This document shows positions 34,979-47,002 of a stretch of 64,000 nucleotides of DNA, piece after piece. Source of the DNA: Oceanimonas aquatica. Lineage in GTDB: Bacteria; Pseudomonadota; Gammaproteobacteria; Enterobacterales; Aeromonadaceae. The stretch spans positions 310,001 to 374,000 of the forward strand of contig NZ_JAVBHX010000001.1 in NCBI RefSeq assembly GCF_030732065.1, written 5' to 3'. Position 1 is the stretch's first letter. Every line of letters begins with the position of its first letter. A program made the translations under genes and the position numbers. Below the pieces are notes generated by a model that did not search any database, was not told the origin of the DNA, and saw nothing but the letters and a program-made list of their open reading frames with translations.

Positions 34979-35446
34979 TTACAACTGCTTCAGGTAGTCC
35001 AGCACCACCTCGTGGTGATCCTTGGTCTTGAACTTGTTGAACACCTTGGCCACGGTGCCGGCCTCATCGACAAGAAAGCTGATGCGGTGAATGCCGTCGT
35101 ATTCCTTGCCCATGAACTTCTTCGGGCCCCAGACGCCAAAGGCATCGGCCACGGCGTGGTCTTCGTCGGACAGCAGGGTGAAGTTGAGCTCGTCCTTTTC
35201 TTCAAACTTTTTCAGCCGCGTCACCGGGTCCGGGCTGATGCCCAGCACCACCACGTTGAGGGCTTCCAGCTCGGCACGGCTGTCGCGCAGGCCGCAGGCC
35301 TGCACCTTGCAGCCAGGCGTCATGGCCTTGGGGTAGAAATACACCAGTACTTTCTTGCCGCTGAAGTCGTTCAGGCTGACGCGCTGGCCGTTCTGATCAC
35401 AAAGGGTAAAGGCCGGAGCCTGGCTGCCTTCCTGCAGATAGGTCAT
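34979..35446 (-). CDS. bcp: Thioredoxin-dependent thiol peroxidase Bcp (PrxQ)
   Basis: 155 residues from ATG 35446 (MTYLQEGSQAPAF). Active-site segment YFYPKAMTPGCKVQACGLRD has the peroxidatic Cys and the resolving Cys five residues on, the atypical 2-Cys PrxQ pattern. Cytosolic peroxide detoxification. The start overlaps the gcvR stop (ATGA), and the gcvR-bcp order is the same as in E. coli. Confidence 0.95.
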   Translation of the reverse strand: MTYLQEGSQAPAFTLCDQNGQRVSLNDFSGKKVLVYFYPKAMTPGCKVQACGLRDSRAELEALNVVVLGISPDPVTRLKKFEEKDELNFTLLSDEDHAVADAFGVWGPKKFMGKEYDGIHRISFLVDEAGTVAKVFNKFKTKDHHEVVLDYLKQL

Positions 35447-35991
35447 TTGCTGTTTCCTGTGGTTGGTTTGCGTTTTAAACGAAAGCTGTGTTGTTCGCAT
35501 TCCAGCTCGGCACACAACTGTTCAAAGATGATCCGGGCTTCATCGTCATTGAGCTGCTCGGGCAGATTGAGCTGAAAGTGAGCCTGGAATTTGCCGCTGT
35601 GCTCCCCACTCAGAGTCTGGTTCTGCATGGCCTGAATATCCCAGCCGGCGTCGCTGAAAAACTGGGTGCAGCGGTTGACGATGCCGGGCCGGTCGGTGAG
35701 GACAATCTCGGCATCGGCACTCAGCACATAGCTGGGCTGGTTAAGCACCTGAGTACGCTTCATCATGGTGATTAACTGCTGGCTCTGGCCGAACAGGGGC
35801 AGGGTGGTTTCCAGCCGGGTGATCTGATTCCAGCTGCCTGACAACAGTAGAATAAAGGTAAACTCGTTGCCGAAAATGCCCAGCCGGCTGTCGACGATGT
35901 TACAGCCGCAATCGGAAACATGGCGGGCCACTTCGTTTACGATGCCGGCTCTGTTTTCGCCTATGGCGGTCACCACGAGATGATGGGTCAT
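35443..35991 (-). CDS. gcvR: Glycine cleavage system transcriptional repressor GcvR
   Basis: 182 residues from ATG 35991 (MTHHLVVTAIGENRAG); upstream open frame is ignored as out of family. Two tandem ACT domains (about 5-80 and 90-170; second begins DAEIVLTDRPGIVNRCTQFF). It has no DNA-binding domain; in E. coli it acts by binding GcvA. Coupled with bcp. In E. coli dapA and bamC follow divergently; here bamC is present, dapA is not. Confidence 0.93.
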   Translation of the reverse strand: MTHHLVVTAIGENRAGIVNEVARHVSDCGCNIVDSRLGIFGNEFTFILLLSGSWNQITRLETTLPLFGQSQQLITMMKRTQVLNQPSYVLSADAEIVLTDRPGIVNRCTQFFSDAGWDIQAMQNQTLSGEHSGKFQAHFQLNLPEQLNDDEARIIFEQLCAELECEQHSFRLKRKPTTGNSK

Positions 35992-36152
35992 CGGCAGTCC
36001 GAATAATGCTGAGGGAAAGAGCTGGCATGTTAGCATAAAAGCCGGTTGGCTCCAGTGCCTGACTTGTATTAGGGTAGGGGCCACCACAAGCATAACCGCC
36101 TTTGTCCTTGTTTCGCAGGCAAGGGGCGCGTTACCGAAGCGAATTTTAGGGC

Positions 36153-37151
36153 ATGAACCAAAGCGTGAAAGCAAAAACAATGATGATGAGCCTGCTGGCC
36201 GTGACGGTACTGGCCGGCTGCAGCAATCCGGAAACCCGCAGTCAGGCCAATCGCGGCTTTGACTACGAGGAAGAAACCCTGCGTACTGCGCCGCTGCTGA
36301 TCCCGGAAGGACTGCAGGCGCCGCGCTTCAATACCGAATACGTGATCCCCAAAGGCACGGCCCAGGGCGCCACCGGCAAGGCGCTGGACATTCGCCCGCC
36401 GACCCAGGTGTTGCCGCTGGTGCGGGGCTCCGAGGCCATGAGTGAAGGCAGCGGCCTGTGGTTTTACCAGCAGCGCCTGGATCAGCCCCTGGAGCAGGAG
36501 CTGAACAGGGCGCTGTCGGCGTTTTTTGAGCAGACCGACGCCGACTACAACGCCGTGACCGGCGGCTTTGAGAGCAGCGGCAAGGCCATTGGCGCACCCA
36601 AACAGCAGTTTCGCTGGCAGCTGATGCCGGACGCGGTGCGCCGGGCCGTGGCGGTGCAGGTAGAGGCCACGGCGGGTGCCGGTGCCCTGGCCCAGGACCG
36701 GCTGCGGGCCGAAGCCTCCATGCTCAATGCCTTTTCCCTGTCTTACCAGCGTGAACTGAGCCGTCAGCAGGAACTGCTCGACAGAAGCCCCATTGAGCTG
36801 GCCCTCGACGCCGAGCAGGGCCTGTTGCTGGCCGGTCAGGGATATGACCGCACCTGGAAGCGGCTGATCACCCTGCTGCCCAGGCTGGGTTTTGACATCA
36901 GCAACCGCCAGCAGGCGCTGGGTTATGTGGACGTGGAGTTCGACGGCCTGAGTAAGGGTGACTGGCAGGATCTCGGCTTGCCGGCGCTTGATATTCCCGA
37001 GCAGGAATACCGCATTCAGCTGGGCGATTTGGGTGAACGCACCAGCCTGAGCCTGAGCAACAAGGACCGGGAGCCGGTGCCCGCCGAGGTACTGAGCGAA
37101 CTGACTGCCACCCTTGCCCCGGCCTTTGCGCGCACCGATCTGGTTCGCTGA
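36153..37151 (+). CDS. bamC: Outer-membrane assembly lipoprotein BamC
   Basis: 332 residues (E. coli 344). Lipoprotein signal with lipobox LAGC at about residues 20-23. An unstructured N-terminal segment (binding BamD in E. coli) and two helix-grip domains follow. Component of the BAM complex inserting beta-barrel proteins. The start codon lies in a short divergent region shared with gcvR; ribosome site weak. Normally follows dapA, but no dapA is here, so bamC seems to have its own promoter. A strong terminator follows. Confidence 0.9.
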   Translation: MNQSVKAKTMMMSLLAVTVLAGCSNPETRSQANRGFDYEEETLRTAPLLIPEGLQAPRFNTEYVIPKGTAQGATGKALDIRPPTQVLPLVRGSEAMSEGSGLWFYQQRLDQPLEQELNRALSAFFEQTDADYNAVTGGFESSGKAIGAPKQQFRWQLMPDAVRRAVAVQVEATAGAGALAQDRLRAEASMLNAFSLSYQRELSRQQELLDRSPIELALDAEQGLLLAGQGYDRTWKRLITLLPRLGFDISNRQQALGYVDVEFDGLSKGDWQDLGLPALDIPEQEYRIQLGDLGERTSLSLSNKDREPVPAEVLSELTATLAPAFARTDLVR

Positions 37152-37172
37152 GTGTATTTGCCTTGAGTCATT

Positions 37173-37199
37173 AACAGCCCCGCCCGGCGGGGCTGTTTT
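37173..37199 (+). terminator. bamC intrinsic terminator
   Basis: AACAGCCCCG paired with CGGGGCTGTT, ending in TTTTCG, 21 bases after the stop. Confidence 0.88.
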
Positions 37200-37225
37200 C
37201 GTTTAATGCCGGTATTCTTTTATTC

Positions 37226-39586
37226 ATGAACGCCATTCAGCAGGGCTTTGTGCTGACCCGCCACAGCCGGGATCGTCACGGCCACATCGAGCTTCATTAC
37301 TGGTTATGCACGCCTTATGGGCCGGCCCGGCTCACGGTGCGCGGCGAGCGCGCCCTGCTGATGGTGCCGGTGGCAGACCGTACTCAGGTGGAGCGGGCCC
37401 TGACGGGGCTTGGGTTTGAATGGGCCGAGCCCGGTCTGCAAAGCCTGGCCCGACAGCCCCTGGCGGTGCTGTATTTCACCACCATGAGCGACCAGCTGCA
37501 GGCGGTGCAGCGGCTTCAGGCCGACGGCATTGAGGTGCTGGAGCACGACTTTCGCCCCCACGAGCGTTACCTCATGAGCCGTTTTATTCGTGGCAGCACC
37601 GAATTTACCGGCGTGGCGCGGCCCCAGCATGGCTTCGTGCAGGTCGACGAGGCCCGGTTGCGCAAGGGCCAGTGGCAACCCCGCTTTCGGGTGCTGTCGC
37701 TGGATATTGAATGCTCGGGCCAGGGCGAGCTCTACTCCATCGGCCTGTATGGCGAGGGGCTGGCCCGAGTGCTGATGGTAGGCCAGCCCGAGCCCGCCGC
37801 CACCGATACCGGAACCGATACCGACATTCGCTGGGTAGCCGACGAGCGGGCCCTGTTGCAAGCCCTTGAAAGCGAACTGAGCCACCATGATCCCGACATT
37901 CTGATTGGCTGGAACCTGGTGGCCTTTGATCTGCGGCTGATCCTGAAGCGGGCGGCGCTGCTCGGGCTGAAACTGCGGCTGGGCCGGGGCGGCGAGGGCG
38001 CTTTTCTGCGCGAGCGGGCCCACACCGAGCAGGTGTTTGTCACCCTGCCGGGCCGGGTGGCCATCGACGGTATCGACGCGCTCAAGACAGCCTGCTATAG
38101 CTTTGACAGTTTCAGCCTGGAATCGGTGGCGCAGGCCCTGCTGGGCCGGGGCAAGCACACCGAAGACGTGGCCAACCGGCTGGCCACCATCATGCACGAC
38201 TTTCACTTTAATAAGCCGAAGCTGGCCGCCTATAACCTGGAAGACTGCCGCCTGGTGTGGGACATTTTTGAACACACGCGGGTGCTCGACTTTCTGCGTT
38301 TGCGCAGCCAGCTCACCGGGCTGGAGCTGGATCGCATCGGCGGCTCGGTGGCGGCCTTTGTGCAGGTGTATCTGCCGCACCTGCACCGGGCCGGTTTTGC
38401 CGCGCCTAACCTGCCGCCCGGCGGCGGCCTGGCGAGCCCCGGCGGTTATGTGATGGACTCGCGCCCGGGGCTGTATCGCCATGTGCTGGTACTCGACTTC
38501 AAAAGCCTGTATCCCTCCATTATTCGCACTTTTCGCATCGACCCGCTCGGGCTGGTGCTGGGCGCCGAAGAAAACGATGCAATTCCCGGCTACCGGGGTG
38601 CGCGCTTTTCCCGTACTCACCATTTTCTGCCCGACATCATCGCCGGGCTGTGGCGCGAGCGGGATCAGGCCAAGCGAGATAATGACGGCCCGCGCTCCCA
38701 GGCCATCAAGATACTGATGAACTCTTTTTACGGCGTACTCGGCTCCGGCGGCTGCCGCTTTTACGATACCCGACTGGCGTCCTCCATTACCCTGCGCGGC
38801 CACGACATCATGCAGCGAAGCGCACGCCGCATAGAAGCCGAGGGCCACGAGGTGATCTACGGCGATACCGACTCGGTGTTCGTACTGCTGGCAGGAGAGC
38901 ATGACGAGGCGTCGGCCAGCCGGGAAGGGCTGCGGCTGGCGGCGCTGGTCAACCGGCACTGGCAGGAATGGCTGCAAACGGAGCTGCAACTGGAAAGCCA
39001 TCTGGAGCTGCAGTTTGAGAGCTACTTCGCCCGCTTTTTAATGCCCACCATTCGCGGCCGGGAAGAGGGGTCAAAAAAGCGCTACGCCGGCCTGCGGGTC
39101 AAAAACGGCGAGCATGAACTGGTGTTCAAGGGGCTGGAAACGGTGCGTTCCGACTGGACGCCACTGGCGCGGGCCTTTCAGACCGAGCTGTACCGGCTGG
39201 TGTTCGCCGATGAGGACCCGAGTGACTTTGTGCGGGAAACCCTGGCGCAAACCCTGGGCGGTGAGCGGGATGAACAGCTGGTGTACCGCAAACGGCTGCG
39301 CCGGCCTCTGGCCCAGTATGTGAAATCCCAGCCGCCCCAGGTGCGGGCGGCCAGGCTGGCCGACGAGCACAACGCCCGCCTGGGGCGGCCATTGCGTTAT
39401 CAGCGCAAGGGGGTCATTGCCTATGTGATCACGGTGAACGGGCCGGAGCCAGTGGAATACCGGCAATCGACCATCGACTACCAGCATTATGTGGACAAGC
39501 AGCTCAGGCCGGTGGCGGACGCCATTCTGCCCTTTGTGGGGCTGACGTTTGAAGGGATCACCGGCCAGCAGCTGGGGTTGTTTTAA
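37226..39586 (+). CDS. polB: DNA polymerase II (family B)
   Basis: 786 residues against 783 in E. coli. Exonuclease motifs: DIECSG, NLVAFDLRL and YNLEDCRL; polymerase motifs: DFKSLYPSIIRTF (A), KILMNSFYGVLG (B) and YGDTDSVF (C); C-terminal QLGLF fits a beta-clamp-binding peptide. Damage-tolerance and restart polymerase. No LexA box (CTGT-N8-ACAG) is seen in the 75 bases upstream, so SOS control is not evident. Its stop overlaps the convergent small gene by four bases. Confidence 0.97.
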   Translation: MNAIQQGFVLTRHSRDRHGHIELHYWLCTPYGPARLTVRGERALLMVPVADRTQVERALTGLGFEWAEPGLQSLARQPLAVLYFTTMSDQLQAVQRLQADGIEVLEHDFRPHERYLMSRFIRGSTEFTGVARPQHGFVQVDEARLRKGQWQPRFRVLSLDIECSGQGELYSIGLYGEGLARVLMVGQPEPAATDTGTDTDIRWVADERALLQALESELSHHDPDILIGWNLVAFDLRLILKRAALLGLKLRLGRGGEGAFLRERAHTEQVFVTLPGRVAIDGIDALKTACYSFDSFSLESVAQALLGRGKHTEDVANRLATIMHDFHFNKPKLAAYNLEDCRLVWDIFEHTRVLDFLRLRSQLTGLELDRIGGSVAAFVQVYLPHLHRAGFAAPNLPPGGGLASPGGYVMDSRPGLYRHVLVLDFKSLYPSIIRTFRIDPLGLVLGAEENDAIPGYRGARFSRTHHFLPDIIAGLWRERDQAKRDNDGPRSQAIKILMNSFYGVLGSGGCRFYDTRLASSITLRGHDIMQRSARRIEAEGHEVIYGDTDSVFVLLAGEHDEASASREGLRLAALVNRHWQEWLQTELQLESHLELQFESYFARFLMPTIRGREEGSKKRYAGLRVKNGEHELVFKGLETVRSDWTPLARAFQTELYRLVFADEDPSDFVRETLAQTLGGERDEQLVYRKRLRRPLAQYVKSQPPQVRAARLADEHNARLGRPLRYQRKGVIAYVITVNGPEPVEYRQSTIDYQHYVDKQLRPVADAILPFVGLTFEGITGQQLGLF

Positions 39587-39816
39587 TTCCCTGCTCCCTT
39601 GTCCCCGTTTTTCTTCTCGTCATCGGGGTGATACTTGCCCGGGGGCACTCCCCAGTCATCCTTGTTGCGCTTTTCTTCCTCTTCCCAGTCGCGTAGTTTC
39701 ATTTTGTCGCGGTTTTTCTTGACGTTTTTCTCAATTTGCTTGGTGTCCTTGAGGGCACTGACAAACAGGCCAACCAGAAACAGCAGGGGCAGGGCGATCC
39801 AGAGCCAGACGCTCAT
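39583..39816 (-). CDS. Small single-helix membrane protein of unknown function
   Basis: 77 residues from ATG 39816, with GAGGAAAA eight bases upstream. One N-terminal membrane helix (SVWLWIALPLLFLVGLFVSAL), then a highly charged cytoplasmic tail rich in Lys, Asp and Glu, with probable coiled-coil character at 25-50. Not recognised. Downstream of the M15 peptidase by only ten bases, so probably the last gene of the arsC-like/dapE/M15 operon. Confidence 0.7.
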   Translation of the reverse strand: MSVWLWIALPLLFLVGLFVSALKDTKQIEKNVKKNRDKMKLRDWEEEEKRNKDDWGVPPGKYHPDDEKKNGDKGAGN

Positions 39817-39826
39817 GGTGTTTTCC

Positions 39827-41987
<2,161 letters not shown>

Positions 41988-42218
41988 GATGCAGTTGCTC
42001 CTGGAGGGTGGCCGGAATTTTGTCACTTAAGGTGCCGGGCTGCAACCGGGGACAGGGCCGCGACAAAATCCGCTGGCGCATCACCGCCGCTTTGGTTAGT
42101 GTTAGCGACTTTGAATTCCCGTCGCAGCCGCCAACCGGGCCAAGTCTTGATGCTCGGCCTTACACTATATTTACGCGGCATTTCATTCGCTTTGCCTTCA
42201 AAATAAAAGGGGAAAGGC

Positions 42219-43301
42219 TTGGAACTCAAGGAATACTGGAGTGACAGTTACCACTCCAGCGATTTTAAACTGACTCGCATCGGCTTTGTGGCCATTCGTT
42301 TTCGCTGGCTGGTGACCCTGCTGATCATCGGCATTGCCGGCTGGGTGGCGGTGGACTGGTGGGTGCTGGATCCGGCCCATTTTCAGCTGATCTGGAAAAT
42401 CCGGCTGATCACCGGCGCCATGCTCACGCCGCTTTTGCCGCTCAGTTACCTGTGCAAGCTCAACCGGCGCTGGATGGTGGCTTCGCTGTATTTTCTGCTG
42501 GGCATTCTGCTCACCTTTAACCTGGTGGGGCTGTGGAGTTTTCGCGACGGCGCGCCCATTCCCATCGGCTATATTGCCTTTCCCTATTTTCTGCTGGCGC
42601 TGCTGAGTGTGCTGCCGCTGCCAGTGAAATCCGGCCTGCGCGTGGCACTGGTGGTCACCCTGGCGGTGCTCGGCACCGACTACTGGCTGGACCGGCAAAG
42701 CCTGTACAACGGCGTTCTGCTGGACCGGCTGTGGCTGCTGCTCTGCTTCAGTCTGGCCATGATCTGGGTGCAGGCGGGCCAGTTGCGCATGCTGCTGGAT
42801 CTGTACCGGGAATCGACTCGGGATCCGCTCACCCGGCTGATGAACCGCCGGCTGTTTATGCGCCAGCTGGAGCAGGTACAGCGGGAAAGTCAGGGCACGC
42901 CCTTTACCCTGATTTTGTTCGATCTGGACAAGTTCAAGCGCATCAATGACGAGCACGGCCACCTGATGGGTGACGAGGTGCTGGTGCGGGTGGCCAATAC
43001 CCTGGGGGACATTTTCGGCCCCGAGGCCACCATGGCCCGCTATGGTGGCGAAGAGTTTATTGTGCTGCTGCCCAACACCGGTCTGAGCCAGGGCCTGCGC
43101 CAGGCCGAGACCCTGCGTCTGGCGGTGGAGTCCCAGCCGGTGGAAAACCCCTTGGGAGACGGCGAAATTACCGTGACCCTGAGCGCCGGCGTGGTGCAGG
43201 GACAGCACGACAGCGAGCTGCAGGGATTGCTTAATCAGGCCGATGAGGCCCTGTATGACGCCAAGCGAAACGGCCGAAACTGTGTACAGGCGGCGGCCTG
43301 A
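42219..43301 (+). CDS. Membrane diguanylate cyclase (GGDEF)
   Basis: 360 residues from a TTG start at 42219, supported by AGGGGAAAGG just upstream. N-terminal region with about six membrane helices (28-190), a short linker (RESTRDPLTRLMNRR) and a complete GGDEF domain (about 200-355) with active motif RYGGEEF. Makes c-di-GMP. No inhibitory RxxD motif is obvious five residues before the active site. It balances the phosphodiesterase at 30674 in general terms only; they are not linked. Confidence 0.9.
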   Translation: MELKEYWSDSYHSSDFKLTRIGFVAIRFRWLVTLLIIGIAGWVAVDWWVLDPAHFQLIWKIRLITGAMLTPLLPLSYLCKLNRRWMVASLYFLLGILLTFNLVGLWSFRDGAPIPIGYIAFPYFLLALLSVLPLPVKSGLRVALVVTLAVLGTDYWLDRQSLYNGVLLDRLWLLLCFSLAMIWVQAGQLRMLLDLYRESTRDPLTRLMNRRLFMRQLEQVQRESQGTPFTLILFDLDKFKRINDEHGHLMGDEVLVRVANTLGDIFGPEATMARYGGEEFIVLLPNTGLSQGLRQAETLRLAVESQPVENPLGDGEITVTLSAGVVQGQHDSELQGLLNQADEALYDAKRNGRNCVQAAA

Positions 43302-43327
43302 TCAATAAGCCTTTCGAGTGGTGGTTT

Positions 43328-43371
43328 GTATACGAGGCTTGGCTTATACTGCGTGCCAAGCCCCCGTATAC
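43328..43371. promoter_or_regulatory. Nested inverted repeat upstream of maeA
   Basis: Outer arms GTATACG (43328-43334) and CGTATAC (43365-43371), inner arms GGCTTGGC (43336-43343) and GCCAAGCC (43355-43362). The 11-base centre, together with the edge of the arms, holds a TATACT -10-like hexamer (43345-43350). No U-run, so it is not a terminator of the cyclase gene. Likely an operator or a 5' leader hairpin. Confidence 0.6.
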
Positions 43372-43422
43372 CAATTTCAAATCATGACTTTCCTGCGGAA
43401 AAAATAACTAAGCGAGATGTCT

Positions 43423-45120
43423 ATGCCCCAAGACCAACAGGACAAACGTGCCCTTTACATTCCCTATGCCGGCCCCGCGCTGCTTGAAACTCCCTTGCTG
43501 AACAAGGGCAGTGCGTTCACCAAGGAAGAACGGCTGGCATTCAACCTGGAAGGTCTTCTGCCTCACAACATTGAAACCATCGAAGAGCAGGCCGAGCGGG
43601 CCTACAAGCAGTATTGCGGGTTTCAGAACAATCTCGACAAGCACATTTACCTGCGCAACATTCAGGATACCAACGAGACGCTGTTCTACCGTCTGGTGGA
43701 AGATCACCTCACCGAGATGATGCCCATCATCTACACCCCCACCGTGGGTCAGGCCTGTGAGGAGTTCTCCAACATCTATCGTCGCGCCCGGGGGCTGTTT
43801 ATCTCCTACCCCGATAAGGACCATATCGACGACATCCTGCAAAACGCCACCAAGCGCAACGTCAAGGTGATCGTGGTTACCGACGGCGAGCGTATTCTGG
43901 GCCTGGGTGACCAGGGCATCGGCGGCATGGGCATTCCCATCGGCAAGCTGTCACTGTATGTGGCCTGTGGCGGTATCTCTCCGGCTCATACCCTGCCGGT
44001 AGTGCTGGACCCGGGTACCAACAACCCGCAGTTGCTGAAGGATCCCATGTACATGGGCTGGCGCAACCCGCGGGTGACCGGCGAGGAATACGAAGAGTTC
44101 GTCGACGCCTTTATCAAGGCCGTCAAGCGCCGCTGGCCCAACGTGCTGCTGCAGTTTGAAGACTTTGCCCAGAAGAACGCCATGCCGGTGCTCAACCGCT
44201 ACAAGGATGAGCTGTGCTGCTTTAACGACGACATTCAGGGCACCGCCGCCGTGACCCTGGGCTCCCTGATCGCGGCCTGTCAGGCCAGCGGCAGCAAGCT
44301 GTCCGAGAAGAAGGTGGCTTTCCTCGGCTCCGGCTCCGCCGGCTGCGGCATTGCCGAGCAGATTGTCGCCCAGATGAAGGCCGAAGGCCTGAGCGACGCC
44401 AAGGCCCGGGAGCGGGTGTTTATGGTCGACCGCTTTGGTCTGATCACCGACAACATGCCCAACCTGGTGGACTTTCAGCGTCCGCTGGCCCAGTCCCTGG
44501 AGAACCTGCAGGACTGGACCGTGAACGGTGACAACATCTCCCTGCTGGAGGTGATGCATAATGCCAAGCCCGATATTCTGATTGGGGTGTCCGGCCAGCC
44601 GGGTCTGTTTACCAAAGAGGTGATCCAGACCATGCACGCCAACTGCGAGCGGCCCATCGTGTTCCCGCTGTCCAACCCCACTTCCCGGGTGGAAGCCACG
44701 CCGGAAGAGATCATCAACTGGACCGACGGGCAGGCCCTGGTGGCCACCGGCAGCCCCTTTGCCCCGGTGGAATACAAGGGCAAGCTGTACGAGATTGCCC
44801 AGTGCAACAACTCCTACATCTTCCCCGGCATTGGTTTGGGCGTGCTGGCCTGTGGCGCCAAGCGGGTCACCGACGCCATGCTGATGGCCTCCAGCCGTGC
44901 CCTGGCGTCCTGCTCGCCGCTGACGAAAGATGGCGAAGGCGCACTGCTGCCGCCGCTGGAAGAGATCCAGCAGGTGAGCCGCCACATCGCCAAGATGGTG
45001 GCCAAGACCGCTCAGCTGCAGGGCCAGGCGCTGCAGACCTCGGACGAGCAGTTGGAGAAGGCCATTGAGGCCAACTACTGGGATCCGGAATACCGCCAGT
45101 ACCGCCGGGTGTCTTTCTAA
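43423..45120 (+). CDS. maeA: NAD-dependent malic enzyme
   Basis: 565 residues from ATG 43423, as in E. coli MaeA (565); an ATG two codons earlier directly abuts the weak AGCGAG site. Oxidative decarboxylation of malate to pyruvate. Motifs: [21 protein letters not shown] with catalytic Tyr, [14 protein letters not shown] with Lys, FEDFAQKNA and [11 protein letters not shown] for metal, and [13 protein letters not shown] for NAD. Monocistronic with a strong terminator and a striking upstream dyad. Confidence 0.96.
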   Translation: MPQDQQDKRALYIPYAGPALLETPLLNKGSAFTKEERLAFNLEGLLPHNIETIEEQAERAYKQYCGFQNNLDKHIYLRNIQDTNETLFYRLVEDHLTEMMPIIYTPTVGQACEEFSNIYRRARGLFISYPDKDHIDDILQNATKRNVKVIVVTDGERILGLGDQGIGGMGIPIGKLSLYVACGGISPAHTLPVVLDPGTNNPQLLKDPMYMGWRNPRVTGEEYEEFVDAFIKAVKRRWPNVLLQFEDFAQKNAMPVLNRYKDELCCFNDDIQGTAAVTLGSLIAACQASGSKLSEKKVAFLGSGSAGCGIAEQIVAQMKAEGLSDAKARERVFMVDRFGLITDNMPNLVDFQRPLAQSLENLQDWTVNGDNISLLEVMHNAKPDILIGVSGQPGLFTKEVIQTMHANCERPIVFPLSNPTSRVEATPEEIINWTDGQALVATGSPFAPVEYKGKLYEIAQCNNSYIFPGIGLGVLACGAKRVTDAMLMASSRALASCSPLTKDGEGALLPPLEEIQQVSRHIAKMVAKTAQLQGQALQTSDEQLEKAIEANYWDPEYRQYRRVSF

Positions 45121-45137
45121 ACCACGGCGTTATCAAC

Positions 45138-45167
45138 AAAAGGCATGCTTCGGCATGCCTTTTTTTT
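45138..45167 (+). terminator. maeA intrinsic terminator
   Basis: AGGCATGC-TTCG-GCATGCCT with flanking A and T runs; UUCG tetraloop and eight T residues. The T-run is followed at once by TTGACT (45166-45171), a possible -35 for oppA. Confidence 0.93.
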
Positions 45168-45279
45168 GACTCTCGCCATGGCTGGTATTCATATAACCCC
45201 CTCGGTATATTGGGTTTTAACTGTGGTGAGCCACGGTGCCCGCCATGATGGCCGGGTCTGGTTATTCAAGGAGGAATGC

Positions 45280-46893
45280 ATGACCGTTAAAAAACCCCTG
45301 TTGGCCCTGTCCCTGTGCTCCCTGCTGGGCACATCCGCCCTGGCTGCCGTGGTGCCCGAGGGCACCGTGCTTGCCGATACTCAGCAACTGGTGCGGGGCA
45401 ACGGCTCCGAGCCGGCCTCTCTCGACCCCCACAAGGTGGAAGGGGTACCCGAGAGCAATGTGCTGCGGGACCTGTTTGAAGGCCTGGTGAATTCCGGCCC
45501 CAACGGCGAGGTGGTGCCGGGCGTGGCCGAGCGCTGGGAAACCAGCGACAACCTGGTGTATGTGTTTCACCTGCGCGACAACGCCAAATGGTCCAACGGC
45601 GATCCGGTGACGGCGCAGGACTTTGAATATGCCCTCCGGCGGGCGGTGGATCCGGCTACCGCTTCGCCCTATTCCTGGTACCTGGAAAAGGCCACCATTC
45701 AGAATGCCAGCGAGGTGGTAAACGGCAAGAAACCTGCCAGCGAGCTGGGCGTTAAGGCGCTGGACGAGCACACCCTGGAGATCACCCTGGCCAGCCCGGT
45801 GCCGTATTTCGTGTCCATGCTGTCACTGGCGCCCACCTATCCGGTGCACAGGGCCACGGTGGAACAGTACGGCGATGAATGGACCCGGGTCGGCAACATG
45901 GTATCCAACGGCGCCTACCGGCTGAGCAACTGGGTGGTCAACGAACGTATCGAGCTGGAGCGCAATCCGCAATACTGGAACAACGCCGAGACGGTGGTGG
46001 AGAAGGTCACCTACCTGCCCATTGCATCCCAGAATGCCGAAATGAACCGCTTTCTGTCCGGCGAGCTGGACCTGACCTACGACATTCCCCTCGAGCATTT
46101 CAAACGGCTGCAAAAGGAACGTCCCGACGCCATTCGCGTGGGCGGATACGTGGGCACCTATTACTATATTTTCAACACCCAAAAACCGCCCTTTGACGAC
46201 GCCCGCGTGCGCAACGCCCTCTCTTACGCCATTGACCGGGACATTATCGCCGGCAAGGTGATGGGGCAGGGAGAGCGGCCCGCCTATACCCTGGCCCCTG
46301 AGGTGGTGGACGGCTTTACCCCGCCGGCGGTGGCGTGGGCCGGCTGGAGTCAGGCCGAGCGGGACGAAAAGGCCCGGGCATTGATCGCGCAGGCCGGTTA
46401 TGGCAAGGACAATCCGCTGCGCTTTGAGCTGCTCTACAATACCAATGACAACCACCGCAAGGTGGCGGTGGCCATCGCCTCCATGTGGAAAAAGCACCTG
46501 GGGGTGGAAGTGGAGCTGGTCAACCAGGAGTGGAAAACCTATCTGGATACCAAGACTCAAGGGAACTTTGAGGTGGCCCGGGCCGGCTGGATCGCCGACT
46601 ATAACGAGGCCTCCAGCATGCTGGATTTGATGCAGAGCAGCCACGGCAACAACGACGGCAAGTACAGCAACCCAAAGTTCGACAAGCTGATGGCCGAATC
46701 GCGCCTGGTGAGTGACAAGGAAGCCCGCAATGGCCTCTATGCCCAGGCCGAGGAGATACTGGCGGTGGACATGCCCATTGCGCCCATTTACCAGTACGTC
46801 AAGGCCCGGCTGGTGCAGCCCCATGTGGGCGGCTACCCCGATAACCCTCTCGACAACCTTTACAGCAAGGATATGTATATCAAGGCGAAGTAA
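45280..46893 (+). CDS. oppA: Oligopeptide ABC transporter periplasmic binding protein
   Basis: 537 residues from ATG 45280 (AAGGAGG five bases upstream; a longer frame is rejected). Signal peptide MTVKKPLLALSLCSLLGTSALAA, then the SBP-family-5 fold: RGNGSEPASLDPHKVEGVPE, KWSNGDPVTAQDFEYALRR and GWIADYNEASSMLDL. Length and sequence fit OppA, which binds peptides of 2-5 residues. First gene of oppABCDF; a stem-loop separates it from oppB. Confidence 0.95.
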   Translation: MTVKKPLLALSLCSLLGTSALAAVVPEGTVLADTQQLVRGNGSEPASLDPHKVEGVPESNVLRDLFEGLVNSGPNGEVVPGVAERWETSDNLVYVFHLRDNAKWSNGDPVTAQDFEYALRRAVDPATASPYSWYLEKATIQNASEVVNGKKPASELGVKALDEHTLEITLASPVPYFVSMLSLAPTYPVHRATVEQYGDEWTRVGNMVSNGAYRLSNWVVNERIELERNPQYWNNAETVVEKVTYLPIASQNAEMNRFLSGELDLTYDIPLEHFKRLQKERPDAIRVGGYVGTYYYIFNTQKPPFDDARVRNALSYAIDRDIIAGKVMGQGERPAYTLAPEVVDGFTPPAVAWAGWSQAERDEKARALIAQAGYGKDNPLRFELLYNTNDNHRKVAVAIASMWKKHLGVEVELVNQEWKTYLDTKTQGNFEVARAGWIADYNEASSMLDLMQSSHGNNDGKYSNPKFDKLMAESRLVSDKEARNGLYAQAEEILAVDMPIAPIYQYVKARLVQPHVGGYPDNPLDNLYSKDMYIKAK

Positions 46894-46922
46894 GATTTGT
46901 GTGCAGTGCTGGCTCGTGCTGC

Positions 46923-46947
46923 TGGAGCGCGGGCAGCCTGCGCTCCA
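46923..46947 (+). terminator. Stem-loop between oppA and oppB
   Basis: Arms TGGAGCGC and GCGCTCCA (8 bp, nine-base loop), no U-run. Likely limits expression of downstream permease genes relative to oppA. Confidence 0.55.
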
Positions 46948-47002
46948 ATGAGTCGGGCTATCAGGTATGCTGCAGGTACAGGCTCTAGCTCAAGGTCACC
47001 CC

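Noticed and set aside
37152-37225. LexA box before polB
   Set aside because: Searched for CTGT-N8-ACAG; only the bamC terminator arms contain CTGT and ACAG, in the wrong order.
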